Shown: one piece after another, positions 24,522 to 33,146 of the stretch
Numbering within the stretch: the stretch's first letter is position 1
How the letters are laid out: the number at the start of each line of letters is the position of its first letter
Assembly (NCBI GenBank): GCA_021774445.1
Contig: JAJFJA010000018.1
Location: forward strand, 1 to 41,524
Direction: 5' to 3'
DNA from: Alphaproteobacteria bacterium
Lineage (GTDB): Bacteria; Pseudomonadota; Alphaproteobacteria; UBA6615
Length of the DNA: 41,524 nucleotides
The notes under the pieces: generated by a model
Database searches by the model: none
What the model was told of the DNA's origin: nothing
The model's input: only the letters and a program-made list of their open reading frames with translations
Made by a program: the position numbers and the translations under genes

Positions 24522-25487
24522 TTACTCTAATTCGATGCCGCGGCCGTCTAGATATGCCTGCGTCACATCCTTATCGATCATGATCGACGAGGGAACCGTG
24601 ATCATAGCGTCAGGTTTGGTTCCGTTGGCGACCAGCTCATAGGCAGCCTTGACCGCCTCATAGCCGACCCTATCGGTGTTGCCGTCTATCGTCGCGTCCA
24701 GATCGCCAGCCTTTAGAGCTGACAGAGCTGACGGGATCGCATCGTCGCCAACGATCAACACTTGATCCAGTTTGCCGGCCCCTTTGACGGCCTGAACCGC
24801 TCCCAATGCCATCTGGTCATTTGAGCCAATGATTGCGGCGACATCCGGATGCGCCTGCAGGATATCCTCGGACGCTTTCAGACCCTTTTCACGGTCCCAA
24901 TCTGCGGCGATGGATGCCACGACTTCGATCCCTTCGTTGGCATTAAATACGTCCATCATCCCATTGAGTCGGAGCTCAGCGGTCGAACTGCCCCGGAACC
25001 CTTCCAGGATAGCAACTTTTCCGGTTCCGCCCAGTTTCTCGACAACCCATTCGGCCATGCCGGCGAATGACTCCCGTTCGTCCAGCCCGACAAATGTTTC
25101 GACCTTGCCCGGACCGTCGTCGACGCGGGTATCTGCCGTGATGACCGGAATTCCCAGGTTGTTGGCTTCCATCACCTTGGGTATCAGCGCCGTCCCGTTC
25201 ATTGGCACCAGAACGATCGCATCGGGCGACTTGACCAGTTCCGTTTCGACCACGGCGATCTGGCCTTCAATGTCGCCATTGACCTTTGCCGAAACAAAAG
25301 TCAGGTCAATACCCAGCTCGGCGGCAGCCTTTTTTGCACCCTCGCCCATGCGCCAGTAGTACGGGTTGGTCATGTCCTTAACGATGAAGGACATTTTCAT
25401 ATCCTGCGCGAATACCGGCGCCGAACCCATAAGGCCTACGACCGCCAAGCCGACAACAGAACTGGCTATTTGCTTCATAATTTTCAT
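24522..25487 (-). CDS. Periplasmic sugar-binding protein, RbsB-type (Peripla_BP_4)
   Basis: The 321-residue protein has a signal peptide cleaved after PVFA (about residue 27). The mature part starts with KMSFIVKDMTNPYYWRMGEGAKKAA, typical of ribose/galactose-type binding proteins. It has ITADTRVDDGPG for sugar contacts and IIGSNDQMALGAVQAVKGAG in the second lobe. It delivers the substrate to the downstream ATPase and permease. GGAGG lies upstream of the ATG at 25487 (a second ATG follows three codons later). It is the first gene of the three-gene transporter 2 operon. Confidence 0.95.
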   Translation of the reverse strand: MKIMKQIASSVVGLAVVGLMGSAPVFAQDMKMSFIVKDMTNPYYWRMGEGAKKAAAELGIDLTFVSAKVNGDIEGQIAVVETELVKSPDAIVLVPMNGTALIPKVMEANNLGIPVITADTRVDDGPGKVETFVGLDERESFAGMAEWVVEKLGGTGKVAILEGFRGSSTAELRLNGMMDVFNANEGIEVVASIAADWDREKGLKASEDILQAHPDVAAIIGSNDQMALGAVQAVKGAGKLDQVLIVGDDAIPSALSALKAGDLDATIDGNTDRVGYEAVKAAYELVANGTKPDAMITVPSSIMIDKDVTQAYLDGRGIELE

Positions 25488-25585
25488 ATCAGGTCCACCT
25501 CCCTAGTTGCGTCACACCCAGCAAATTAGGGCGCGAAATAAGACCCATTAGGCTGTGAAGCGTGACACAAAGAAACCCAACAAAT

Positions 25586-25598
25586 GTCCATTTTGGAC
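25586..25598. promoter_or_regulatory. Candidate operator (TCC-N5-GGA) upstream of transporter 2
   Basis: GTCCATTTTGGAC is a perfect palindrome of five-base arms around three bases. It lies 99 bases upstream of the binding-protein start, close to the distance seen for the site at 9102 and its own binding-protein gene. It shares TCC-N5-GGA with five other sites near the two solute-binding-domain regulators. The rest of the 199-base gap shows no other recognisable element. Confidence 0.6.
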
Positions 25599-25686
25599 TT
25601 TCTGGAGATGACTTGCGGTTGCGTAAAGACCCCCCGCGCGAAGTTCCGAAACGCCGCCAGGCTGTCGGATGAGCCGAAGCAGTGTG

Positions 25687-28197
25687 CTAAGCGCCCAAGT
25701 CGAACGCCGCCTCGGCGAACCCGTCTTTGTCGATCCAGTAAGGTGCCCAGACAAGTTTGATTTCGGAGGCACTCAGGTCGGCCTTGCGCGGGCGCACGGT
25801 CTGTTCGCTGAATTCGAACATCTCCGGCTCGAGGGCCTGGCGCAGCGCTTCAGTTTCCGCATCGAATTCGTCAGAGAGCTCGCCCAGCTGCGAGTTCAGG
25901 AGCACGATCTGCTCTTCCGCACGCTTCACGTCCTGGCGTTCGCGCGCCGCCCGGCCGGCGCCACGCAATGTTGTGCCGGCGCGCCCGACGGTGCCGACGC
26001 TGGCGGCCTTGCGCCCGAACAAGGCGCCCAGCACGGTCGTCCCCATAGAGATTGCCGTTTGCATTTTCTGATGTTTGTACTGCGACTGCTCTCGCCCCAG
26101 CCGATCCTCTGCTGTCCGGATCTTCTGCTCAAGCCGCGCTAGTTTCGGCGCGTAGCGCTTGCGCAACTTCTCGACCTCCAGATCCCGCTTCTCCCGGACG
26201 GCTTCACGTGACCGTACCAGAAATTCCGCCGCGCTCTCATCTGGGCCGGAGGTCAGCTTGAGAGCCTTGCAAGTACGCAAGCTCAAGCCACAATGACGAT
26301 AAACATGCGTCTTCAGGGCACTCTGCCAGCTCTTGTAGCGCTTCGCCTGCATCGCCGCGGAAGCCAACGCGGCAAAACCTGCCTCGTCCTCGGGCGCATC
26401 CTCCATTTCGATCTCAATGTCGTACAGCGTCTCGGCCTCCCGCCACAGGGTCGCGGCGCTGACTTTCTCACCTACCGGAGCGAGGCATGCCGCCCGGCGC
26501 CAACGATCGAGGTCGAGCCGAGCATTGACATAGTGCAGATCGGCCGCGCCCCAGAGCATCGGCCGGTAGAACAAGCCGGCCTCGTTTCCTGTGGCCTCTG
26601 TGACCGGCAGAAAGCCTTCGCCGATCTCCGGCGGCAACACCGGGCGTTCCGAAGTTTCGGATTTGGATTTCGCGGCTCTCGGTTTTTTGCCCGATGATTG
26701 TGCAACTCCCGTCAAATTCCCTTCCGCCACCGGGGTTGCATCGGCCTCTACCGGCGCCTGCTCCACCGACAGCCGCTGAATCTCGTTCCGGGTCATCGGA
26801 CCGCGCAAATAGGACAAGGCCCAGCGCGTATGCATCAGAACCGGAGCGTCTTCATGCACGTTGTTCGTCAGGAAGACACGGCTTGGCAGGCCGGACAGAA
26901 GGCGATCGACGCGGCCCCGGTCGAAACCGCCGCCACTTGTCGCCGCAACACTCTCGAGGCCATCCAGAAGACGTAGCTTGTCGCGTTCTGTCTGCAGTCG
27001 TCCGACGAACCACGTGCCGGTGTTGGACAGCCCTTTGTAATCTAGGTCTACGGGATTTTGGGTTGCCAGAACCACACCGACGCCATAGGCCCGGGCCTGT
27101 TTCAACAGTGTCAGCAGCGGTTTCTTCGATGGCGGATTTTCGGTCGGCGGCAAATAGCCGAACACCTCATCCATATATAGCAGCGCCCGCAGACTTGTCG
27201 TCCCGCTCTGCGCTCTGACCCAGGCAACGACCTCGTTGAACAAAATCGTCACGAAGAACATCCGTTCGGCATCGGAAAGATGGGCGATCGACAGCACGGA
27301 AATGCGCGGCTTGCCGCTCTCCGTCCACAGCAGCTTCCCAATGTCCAGCGGTTCGCCGTCCATCCAGGCAGCGAAGCCTGGCGACGCCAGCAGATTGTTG
27401 AGCATCATCGACAAACCGAAACGGTCGTCGGCGGGATAGACCGCCTCCAGATCCATCACCCCGATCCTGTCGAAGGGCGGCTGCTGGATCTCCCGCACCA
27501 GTTCGGCGACGCTCAGATCGCGGCCGGCTTGCCAATGATGCGCCAACAAGGTCGACAGCAGGATATGCTCACGGCTGCGCACCGGATCGGCCGTCACGCC
27601 GATCAATGCAAGCAGACCCGACACGGCGGCACTGACCCGCTCGCGGAACCCATCCGGATCGTCAATCAGCCCGGCCGGCGGGGCGGCGAAGGAGCGCAGC
27701 AGAGAAATCGGTAGACCGGCATTGCTGCCCGGCGTGTAGATAGCAATGTCAACGGCGTCGCGCAGCCGCTCGATACGCCGGCCGTCCTGCCCCCAATCGG
27801 CCAGCCCCTTACGCCACAGCTTGGCGGTGCTCGCGGCGTGTTCGGCGATGGTCTCGCCCTTGCGCGCCGCCGAGCCCGGATCAACCCACGGCGCAAAGTC
27901 ACTCGGCGCAAGCTCCGGAAAGGACAGCAGCAGGTTCCCGATATCGCCCTTCGGATCGATGGCGATGGCGGGGATTCCATCAATCGCTGCTTCTTCGAGG
28001 AGCGAGAGGCAGAGCCCGGTCTTACCGCTGCCGGTCATGCCCACGCAGACCGCGTGGGTCGTCAAGTCTTTGGCATCATAAAGCAACGGCGCCGGCGTCA
28101 CGGTGCCGGCGTCGGCATCGTAGACGCGGCCGAGATAAAAGGCGCTGAGCTTCTCGAACGGCGCCGGGTCAGTCACTTTTGGGTCTTGATATGCCAT
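25687..28197 (-). CDS. HerA/FtsK-like ATPase with C-terminal coiled coil
   Basis: The 836-residue protein has Walker A GMTGSGKT at 53-60, followed by IPAIAIDPKGDIGN. Walker B is near residue 340 (YMDEVFGYLPP) and the sensor-like segment VVLATQNPVDLDYKGLSN follows. This is the pattern of the HerA/DUF87 branch of RecA-fold pumps. A basic, alanine- and lysine-rich linker follows (about 480-520). A strongly charged helical region from about 690 to 800 (EKLRKRYAPKLARLEQKI) is probably a coiled coil, and it includes a short hydrophobic stretch. It likely forms a hexameric DNA- or protein-associated ATPase. The partner nuclease (NurA) is not nearby, and the biological role is unknown. Confidence 0.85.
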   Translation of the reverse strand: MAYQDPKVTDPAPFEKLSAFYLGRVYDADAGTVTPAPLLYDAKDLTTHAVCVGMTGSGKTGLCLSLLEEAAIDGIPAIAIDPKGDIGNLLLSFPELAPSDFAPWVDPGSAARKGETIAEHAASTAKLWRKGLADWGQDGRRIERLRDAVDIAIYTPGSNAGLPISLLRSFAAPPAGLIDDPDGFRERVSAAVSGLLALIGVTADPVRSREHILLSTLLAHHWQAGRDLSVAELVREIQQPPFDRIGVMDLEAVYPADDRFGLSMMLNNLLASPGFAAWMDGEPLDIGKLLWTESGKPRISVLSIAHLSDAERMFFVTILFNEVVAWVRAQSGTTSLRALLYMDEVFGYLPPTENPPSKKPLLTLLKQARAYGVGVVLATQNPVDLDYKGLSNTGTWFVGRLQTERDKLRLLDGLESVAATSGGGFDRGRVDRLLSGLPSRVFLTNNVHEDAPVLMHTRWALSYLRGPMTRNEIQRLSVEQAPVEADATPVAEGNLTGVAQSSGKKPRAAKSKSETSERPVLPPEIGEGFLPVTEATGNEAGLFYRPMLWGAADLHYVNARLDLDRWRRAACLAPVGEKVSAATLWREAETLYDIEIEMEDAPEDEAGFAALASAAMQAKRYKSWQSALKTHVYRHCGLSLRTCKALKLTSGPDESAAEFLVRSREAVREKRDLEVEKLRKRYAPKLARLEQKIRTAEDRLGREQSQYKHQKMQTAISMGTTVLGALFGRKAASVGTVGRAGTTLRGAGRAARERQDVKRAEEQIVLLNSQLGELSDEFDAETEALRQALEPEMFEFSEQTVRPRKADLSASEIKLVWAPYWIDKDGFAEAAFDLGA

Positions 28198-28272
28198 GAT
28201 CTGCTTGGTTCTTGTTGGTTGGAATCTGGTTACCGTTTGCGACTATCGGTCGCGAGCACGGATCTTCGGGTC

Positions 28273-28488
28273 CTAGATCTCGCCCGCGTCCAGCCGCCGC
28301 TTGGCCTCACTTACGAACGCAGCGGCAGCGTCCTCCGCGCTATCGAACTCCCCGGGCGCGGTGAAGCGAAGATTGCGTACCGTCGCGCCGTCCGGCTGTC
28401 GCAAAACACCGTTGGCAACGAAACGACCATCGACGCGCCGGGTTGGCTCGGGCGCGATGCTGCTACCTTTGTAGTGCTCCTCGGACAT
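28273..28488 (-). CDS. Small conserved-looking protein of 71 residues
   Basis: The protein starts MSEEHYKGSSIAPEP and ends AKRRLDAGEI. The pattern of a Y-K-G strand, a proline turn, a DGRFVANGVL hairpin and a final amphipathic helix is somewhat like the small HlyU-type domain, but this is only a resemblance. I chose ATG 28488 because GGAGG lies upstream; the longer reading from 28515 lacks a ribosome site. It lies 75 bases upstream of the HerA-like ATPase in the same direction and may be co-transcribed with it. Function unknown. Confidence 0.65.
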   Translation of the reverse strand: MSEEHYKGSSIAPEPTRRVDGRFVANGVLRQPDGATVRNLRFTAPGEFDSAEDAAAAFVSEAKRRLDAGEI

Positions 28489-28569
28489 CAGCGTAATCCT
28501 CCGCGGCCTGGCCATTCTCGCGCAGCATAGCCGCCGCGGCGCTATCGGGAAAAGCTAAGCTAACGAACA

Positions 28570-28609
28570 CGCGAAGGCCGGCCCCACGTCGCCGGCCAAG
28601 ACGTTCGCG
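28570..28609. terminator. Long GC-rich hairpin, possible transcription end
   Basis: The inner arms GGCCGGC (28576-28582) and GCCGGCC (28591-28597) pair perfectly, and the outer CGCGAA and TTCGCG pair after an unpaired stretch on one side. It sits between the end of the alpha/beta-barrel gene and the start of the 71-residue gene, where a transcript end is expected. There is no T-run, so termination would be weak or Rho-assisted. Confidence 0.4.
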
Positions 28610-28695
28610 CACAAGGCACACATCGGCCTAAAAGCGGGATCTGAAAGCCCCTTCGTGAGGCGTTTCACCGGTCAATTGAAGGCGCCGAATTCAGC

Positions 28696-29394
28696 TCAGC
28701 CCCGCTTCAGGTCGGCCAGGCTTATTGCCGCTTGCAACTGGTAGAGCCCCTTGTCTGCAGGCCCGGCAGCCCCAGCCGAGACAAGCACATCGTCGGATAG
28801 CGCTTCTCGGCAGACCTCGCCGAACATAGCGATGTCGGCCCAGCCCTCGACCAGCACGATCCACCGCGGGATGCGGTTCGGCTCGCCGCGCACCTTGCGC
28901 TCGGCTGTGTCGACGGCGCTGATATCCGGATCGGCGATCAAAAGGTGAGCGCCGGCAACGCCGCCGTTGGCCGCTAGCTCCGGCAAGATTTTCCCTGTCA
29001 GGGCTTCAATATGTCCGGCGGAGCCGTCCTCCGGAACATCGTAGCGCCAGGTGGCGATCATCCCGCCCTGCCCGGTACCAAACGTCGCTGCGACACGGCA
29101 GATCGAGCGCGCGACATGCTTGTAGTGCTTTACCATCGCCCGGGTCCAAGGTGTCGGGTTATTGAGTCTTTCCTGGTAGTCGGGGCTAGCCAGAACCTTT
29201 GGGGAGCGGGCTTCGTACAGGTTGAAATACGCCAGATCGGCGTGAATTGCTTCGTAGCGCCTGCCCCGCAGAAACCCCGGAATCCCGACCCGTTCCGGCA
29301 TGTGTTCCCTGCCGTGCCACGCATAGAAATCCTCCCGTCCCTCCGGCAGGATGTCATGCCAGATTGCGACCGCCCCTTCGCCCACCAGACTCAT
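28696..29394 (-). CDS. Two-repeat dimeric alpha/beta-barrel protein of unknown function (EthD/DUF4286-like)
   Basis: The 232-residue protein begins VAIWHDILPEGREDFYAWHGREHMPERVGIPGFLRGRRYEA. The pattern of paired His residues (WH..EHMPER) and strand-helix-strand spacing is typical of ferredoxin-like dimeric barrel proteins such as EthD or DUF4286. A second, weaker repeat follows (MIATWRYDVP to WIVLVEGW). GGAGG precedes ATG 29394, so the longer reading from 29457 is not needed. It is divergent from an IclR regulator and could be regulated by it. Such proteins often act as small monooxygenases or isomerases in aromatic breakdown; here the role is unknown. Confidence 0.78.
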   Translation of the reverse strand: MSLVGEGAVAIWHDILPEGREDFYAWHGREHMPERVGIPGFLRGRRYEAIHADLAYFNLYEARSPKVLASPDYQERLNNPTPWTRAMVKHYKHVARSICRVAATFGTGQGGMIATWRYDVPEDGSAGHIEALTGKILPELAANGGVAGAHLLIADPDISAVDTAERKVRGEPNRIPRWIVLVEGWADIAMFGEVCREALSDDVLVSAGAAGPADKGLYQLQAAISLADLKRG

Positions 29395-29428
29395 CCGAAC
29401 CTCCGATACGTCACAAAAATGAAAACAT

Positions 29429-29443
29429 ATTCCAATTTTGAAT
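29429..29443. promoter_or_regulatory. Imperfect palindrome, possible IclR-type operator
   Basis: ATTCCAATTTTGAAT is a 15-base imperfect palindrome in the 89-base gap between the divergent barrel-protein and IclR genes. It lies about 40 bases upstream of the IclR start. IclR-family sites are often of the TTCCA/TGGAA type, so it may be the site for this regulator. Confidence 0.4.
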
Positions 29444-29483
29444 TCGTTTCTATACACTCGGGCCAGTTGCAGGGATATAGCGA

Positions 29484-30317
29484 ATGACAGTCATAGCGAT
29501 TGAGCGTTGCTTGCATCTCGTCGAAGCGCTTGCCGGCGAGAGCGAGCCGGTCGAGCTTATCGAGCTCGCCAGACGCGTCGGCCTGCCGAACAGTGCCGCG
29601 CACCGCACGTTGGCGACGCTCGTCACCTGCGGTTGGGTGGTCCAAGATCCGGCCAGTCAGAACTATGCCCTGTCCCTTCGGCTGTGCACCCTCGCATTTC
29701 GTAACCTCGAGGCCCGCGCCGTTTCCGACATCGTGCAGACGGTGCTCAACCGCCTTGCCCAGCGCACCAAAGAGTATTGCAGGCTAGCGATCGTCGAAGG
29801 CGATGACCTTGTTTGGGTCGCCCGGGCACAGGGAGCAACCGGCGGTCTACGCTATGACCCGGATATGGGGTTGGAATTGGTTCTCCACGCCACGGCCAAC
29901 GGCAAAGCTTGGTTGGCAACACTGCCTGAGAACGAGGCCCTGCGCATTGTCTGCACCCGCGGCTTCGACGCCGTGCGGCCGTTGGGGCCGATGGCTGCCC
30001 GCAGCGTCGACGAATTGCGACACAACCTCGCTGAAACAAGATCGCGCGGCTACGCCGTTGCCATCGAAGAAGCCGAGGTTGGCACGGCGGCGGTGGCCGT
30101 GCCGTTCTTCAGTGATGAGTCCGAGGATGCCCCGGCTGCAGGGACCATCAGTGTTGCCGGGCCGCTGGTGCGCATCGTACCCGAGCGCTTTGACGAGTTG
30201 AGCCGAGAGCTGCACGCCGCCGCCGACGAGATAACGGTGCTTTGGCCGCTCCGCACCCGCCAGCGCGGCACGGTAACCGGAACAGCCTCACCGAACTTCG
30301 CCGCGGTAGGTGAGTGA
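29484..30317 (+). CDS. IclR-family transcriptional regulator
   Basis: The 277-residue protein has an N-terminal winged helix (about 1-65; ELARRVGLPNSAAHRTLATLVTCGWV) and a C-terminal IclR effector domain (about 80-250; VLHATANGKAWLATLP and RGYAVAIEEAEVGTAAVAVPFF). AGGGA precedes the ATG. It leads a rightward gene run: its stop lies within the first codons of the permease gene. IclR proteins typically respond to small organic acids or sugar metabolites and control neighbouring catabolic operons, so it probably controls the transporter 3 and sugar-catabolism genes. Confidence 0.92.
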   Translation: MTVIAIERCLHLVEALAGESEPVELIELARRVGLPNSAAHRTLATLVTCGWVVQDPASQNYALSLRLCTLAFRNLEARAVSDIVQTVLNRLAQRTKEYCRLAIVEGDDLVWVARAQGATGGLRYDPDMGLELVLHATANGKAWLATLPENEALRIVCTRGFDAVRPLGPMAARSVDELRHNLAETRSRGYAVAIEEAEVGTAAVAVPFFSDESEDAPAAGTISVAGPLVRIVPERFDELSRELHAAADEITVLWPLRTRQRGTVTGTASPNFAAVGE

Positions 30318-31098
30318 TGAGGCTCGGTCAGTGACCGGCATGCTCAAAAGGGTGTACGAGCCGGCCCTGTGGTTCGCGGGGTTGCTAATCGTGTGGGAGG
30401 TACTAGTCCGCGCCTTTGACGTTCAGTCCTTCATCCTGCCCGCGCCGTCGGTTTTCCTCGTCCGAATATTTCACGATTTCGATCGACTACTGCTGCAAGG
30501 AGCGATAACGACGAAGCTAATACTCTATGGTTTCGTCGCCGGCACCATTCCCGGTGTCGTGCTTGGCTACCTGATCGCCAGCTTCCGCATTTGCGAACGC
30601 CTGCTGTATCCGCTGGTTGTTTTCATTCAGGGACTGCCGAAAATTACCCTGGCACCTCTGCTGCTTGTCTGGTTCGGATTCAGCGACTTTCCCAAGATCC
30701 TGCTCACCTCGCTGATAACCTTCTTTCCCATATTGGTCGACAGCGTTGCCGGTTTCAAATCCATGGATCGACGTCATTACTACCTGAGCCGATCCATGGG
30801 CGCCTCCGGGTGGCAAACATTTTGGCGTTTCCAGCTTCCATCGGCCGCACCGAACATCTTTTCCGGTCTCAAGATCACCATCGTCATTGCCGTCACGGTC
30901 GTGATCGTTGTCGAGTGGCTCAACTCGAACAACGGTCTCGGCCATGTCGTATTGCGCGCCATGGATAGCCATGACACACCGCTCATTTTCGCCGTGCTCG
31001 TCGTCGCATCGACGATCGGCGTTTTCCTGAACTACGGAATCGTCGTGCTGGAAAACGTTCTTCTGCCATGGCGTCGCGGGGTCGAAGACAACGCATAG
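30310..31098 (+). CDS. ABC transporter permease, SsuC/TauC (NMT1-linked) family
   Basis: The 262-residue inner-membrane protein has about six helices and the binding-protein-dependent transport motif AGTIPGVVLGYLIASF, then the EAA-type loop RSMGASGWQTFWRFQLPSAAPNIFSGLK. The GTG at 30310 overlaps the IclR stop by eight bases; ATG 30340 is an alternative. Neither has a strong ribosome site, which suggests coupling to the regulator. With the second permease (32292-33098) it probably forms a heterodimeric channel. Substrates of this family are sulfonates, nitrate, pyrimidine precursors or aromatics, not usually sugars. Confidence 0.9.
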   Translation: MSDEARSVTGMLKRVYEPALWFAGLLIVWEVLVRAFDVQSFILPAPSVFLVRIFHDFDRLLLQGAITTKLILYGFVAGTIPGVVLGYLIASFRICERLLYPLVVFIQGLPKITLAPLLLVWFGFSDFPKILLTSLITFFPILVDSVAGFKSMDRRHYYLSRSMGASGWQTFWRFQLPSAAPNIFSGLKITIVIAVTVVIVVEWLNSNNGLGHVVLRAMDSHDTPLIFAVLVVASTIGVFLNYGIVVLENVLLPWRRGVEDNA

Positions 31099-31183
31099 GA
31101 GTGACTCAACGAAAAGGGAGAGATAAGGCTGGTAAGGTCGAGGAAGTACATCGTAGTGACATGCGAAAACTAGGGAGACATCA

Positions 31184-32188
31184 ATGAAACAGACAGCAAA
31201 GAGTCTCGTGGCGACAGTCGCCGCAACCGCCGTCCTTTCTTTCGCCGCAAACGCGATCGCGGCCGAGAAGATCAAGATGACGATGAACTGGACCGCCGAT
31301 TCCGCTCATCTAGGCTTCGCCATGGCCCAAAAGAACGGCTATTACGCCGATGAGGGGCTGGAGGTAGAGTTGGAAGAAGGGCGTGGCTCATCGGTCGCGG
31401 CGCAGATGGTCGCGACAGGCCAGGCCGAGCTGGGTTATGCCGACGCGGGGGCCGCGTTGAATGTTGCGTCGAAAGGCGCGCCCATCAAGATCATCTCGAC
31501 CATCTGGAAGTCCGGACAATTCGGCGTCCAATTCCTTGAGTCATCCGGGATCAAGGAGCCCAAAGACTTGGTTGGCAAGAAGCTTTCCGTCCCGCCCGGG
31601 TCTGCGATGGTGCCGCTGGTACCCATTTTCCTGCAAGCCAACGGCATTGCCGAGTCCGACGTCGAAATCGTGTCTGCCGCCCAGAACGCGACCCTGGGCC
31701 TGCTCACCTCCGGCGCCATCGATGCAGTCGCCGAGACCCCCGAGAATGTCGTCGTACCGCTTGCCCAGCAGGGGATCGAGGCCGGAAACATGTACTTCTA
31801 CAATAACGGCGTTCCCTTGGTCAGCCTCAGCCTGATCGCCCGCGAGGACAAGCTCGCCGCCCATCCGGATCTGTACCGGCGTTTCATCGAAGCGACAATG
31901 AAGGGCTGGCAAGAAGCCATGAAGGACCCGGGTGCTGCGGTAGATGCCCTTTTGGAGATATTTCCTGAAACGGAAAATTCTAAGGATGTTCTTATGCAGG
32001 GCGCAATCTACAGTTTCGCCTCGGTCTGCCCGGGCGGATCGGGAGACAGCATCGGCGTCACCGACGCGGCAACGTGGGACAACATTTACAATGTCATGAC
32101 GACGGCGATGGAATTCCCCAAAGATCGGCCGATAACCACCTACTATTCGGCGGACTATCTTCCGGCGAACGCATATGCCTGTCCGTAA
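31184..32188 (+). CDS. NMT1/TauA/SsuA-like periplasmic substrate-binding protein
   Basis: The 334-residue protein has a signal peptide cleaved after NAIA (about residue 27). The mature part shows the NMT1/THI5 pattern: MTMNWTADSAHLGFAMAQKNGYYADEGLEVELEEGRGSS (in short segments), VATGQAELGYADAGAAL, then PKDLVGKKLSVPPGS. The family binds thiamine precursors, sulfonates, nitrate and related ligands. GGGAG precedes the ATG. It sits between two permease genes and is followed by a strong stem-loop. Two late cysteines (SVCPGG and YACP) may form a disulfide. Confidence 0.93.
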   Translation: MKQTAKSLVATVAATAVLSFAANAIAAEKIKMTMNWTADSAHLGFAMAQKNGYYADEGLEVELEEGRGSSVAAQMVATGQAELGYADAGAALNVASKGAPIKIISTIWKSGQFGVQFLESSGIKEPKDLVGKKLSVPPGSAMVPLVPIFLQANGIAESDVEIVSAAQNATLGLLTSGAIDAVAETPENVVVPLAQQGIEAGNMYFYNNGVPLVSLSLIAREDKLAAHPDLYRRFIEATMKGWQEAMKDPGAAVDALLEIFPETENSKDVLMQGAIYSFASVCPGGSGDSIGVTDAATWDNIYNVMTTAMEFPKDRPITTYYSADYLPANAYACP

Positions 32189-32210
32189 CCGGACGATTTG
32201 ATCGACGAAA

Positions 32211-32244
32211 GTGATAGCGAGCAGCACGGTCTGCTCGCTATCAC
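32211..32244 (+). promoter_or_regulatory. Intercistronic stem-loop after the binding-protein gene
   Basis: GTGATAGCGAGCAG and CTGCTCGCTATCAC form a perfect 14-base-pair stem around a six-base loop. It lies 22 bases past the binding-protein stop and before the second permease. There is no T-run. It probably protects or separates the binding-protein message from the rest of the operon. Confidence 0.8.
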
Positions 32245-32291
32245 CGCACCTCCCGGCTCGGCAGTAACCCTCTCACGGCCAGGACCCCACC

Positions 32292-33098
32292 GTGGCAATG
32301 ACCACCGCCGCAACCGCTGTTTCCGACACACCCGGCCGGCCGTTCAAGGGCGAGTGGATCTGGTCCTTGGTTTTTCCCGTGTTGTCCGTGATCGTTTTCC
32401 TTGGCACATGGGAAATCTTAATTCGGGTATTAGAGGTTCCGGCCTGGCTGGTGCCCAAACCCTCAGATTTCTTGTCTCGGTTATCGACCGACTTTACCAC
32501 AATCGCCGGCCATGCCTGGGTGACATCGAAGACCATCGCATTCGGGTTCGCCATCGGCGTACTAATCGCCGTTCCGTTGGCTCTCGCCATCGTCTCCGTG
32601 CGGTCGCTCGAACGTGGGCTCTTTCCGGTAATCATCTTTCTCAACATCATGCCGAAGACCGTGGTCGGACCGATCTTCGTTGTCTGGTTCGGTATCGGCC
32701 CGCTGGCTTCCGTCATCATCGTATTCCTGATGTGCTTTTTCCCGGTTCTGGTCGATAGCATGTCCGGATTCAGGGCGGTCGATCCTCGCCTTTACCACAT
32801 TACTCGCTCCATGGGCGCATCCCAGTTGCAGACCTTCCGGTACATCCGCATACCTGCTTCTATGCGGTACATCTTCGCCGGCATGAAGATCGGTATCGTG
32901 AAAGCGATTGAAGGTGTCATCATTGCCGAGTTTATCGCCTCAAGCGCGGGGCTCGGCTTCATGATCATGCGCGCCTCCAGCTTCATGGATACCACACTGA
33001 TGTTCAGCGGATTAATAGCAACCGCTTCGGTCGCCCTCGTCTTCAACGGGCTCATGGTAGCGGCCGAACGGCTGCTAATGCCCTGGGCCCGGCAGTAG
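32292..33098 (+). CDS. ABC transporter permease, SsuC/TauC (NMT1-linked) family
   Basis: The 268-residue protein has about six membrane helices and the loop RSMGASQLQTFRYIRIPASMRYIFAGMK, which matches the EAA coupling loop. It resembles the permease at 30310-31098 in plan (the RSMGAS-QTF-P loop) but differs enough to be a separate subunit. Operons of this family usually have one permease, so two suggest a heterodimer. It is followed by the ATPase gene after 48 bases. Confidence 0.92.
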   Translation: MAMTTAATAVSDTPGRPFKGEWIWSLVFPVLSVIVFLGTWEILIRVLEVPAWLVPKPSDFLSRLSTDFTTIAGHAWVTSKTIAFGFAIGVLIAVPLALAIVSVRSLERGLFPVIIFLNIMPKTVVGPIFVVWFGIGPLASVIIVFLMCFFPVLVDSMSGFRAVDPRLYHITRSMGASQLQTFRYIRIPASMRYIFAGMKIGIVKAIEGVIIAEFIASSAGLGFMIMRASSFMDTTLMFSGLIATASVALVFNGLMVAAERLLMPWARQ

Positions 33099-33146
33099 TG
33101 CGGATAGTAGAATATGAACATGATTGGAAAATCAGAGGTGACCAAT

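Noticed and set aside
29429..29443. Similarity of the IclR-region palindrome to the TCC-N5-GGA motif
   Set aside because: It has TGA in place of GGA and sits beside an IclR gene, for which a TTCCA-type site is more natural.
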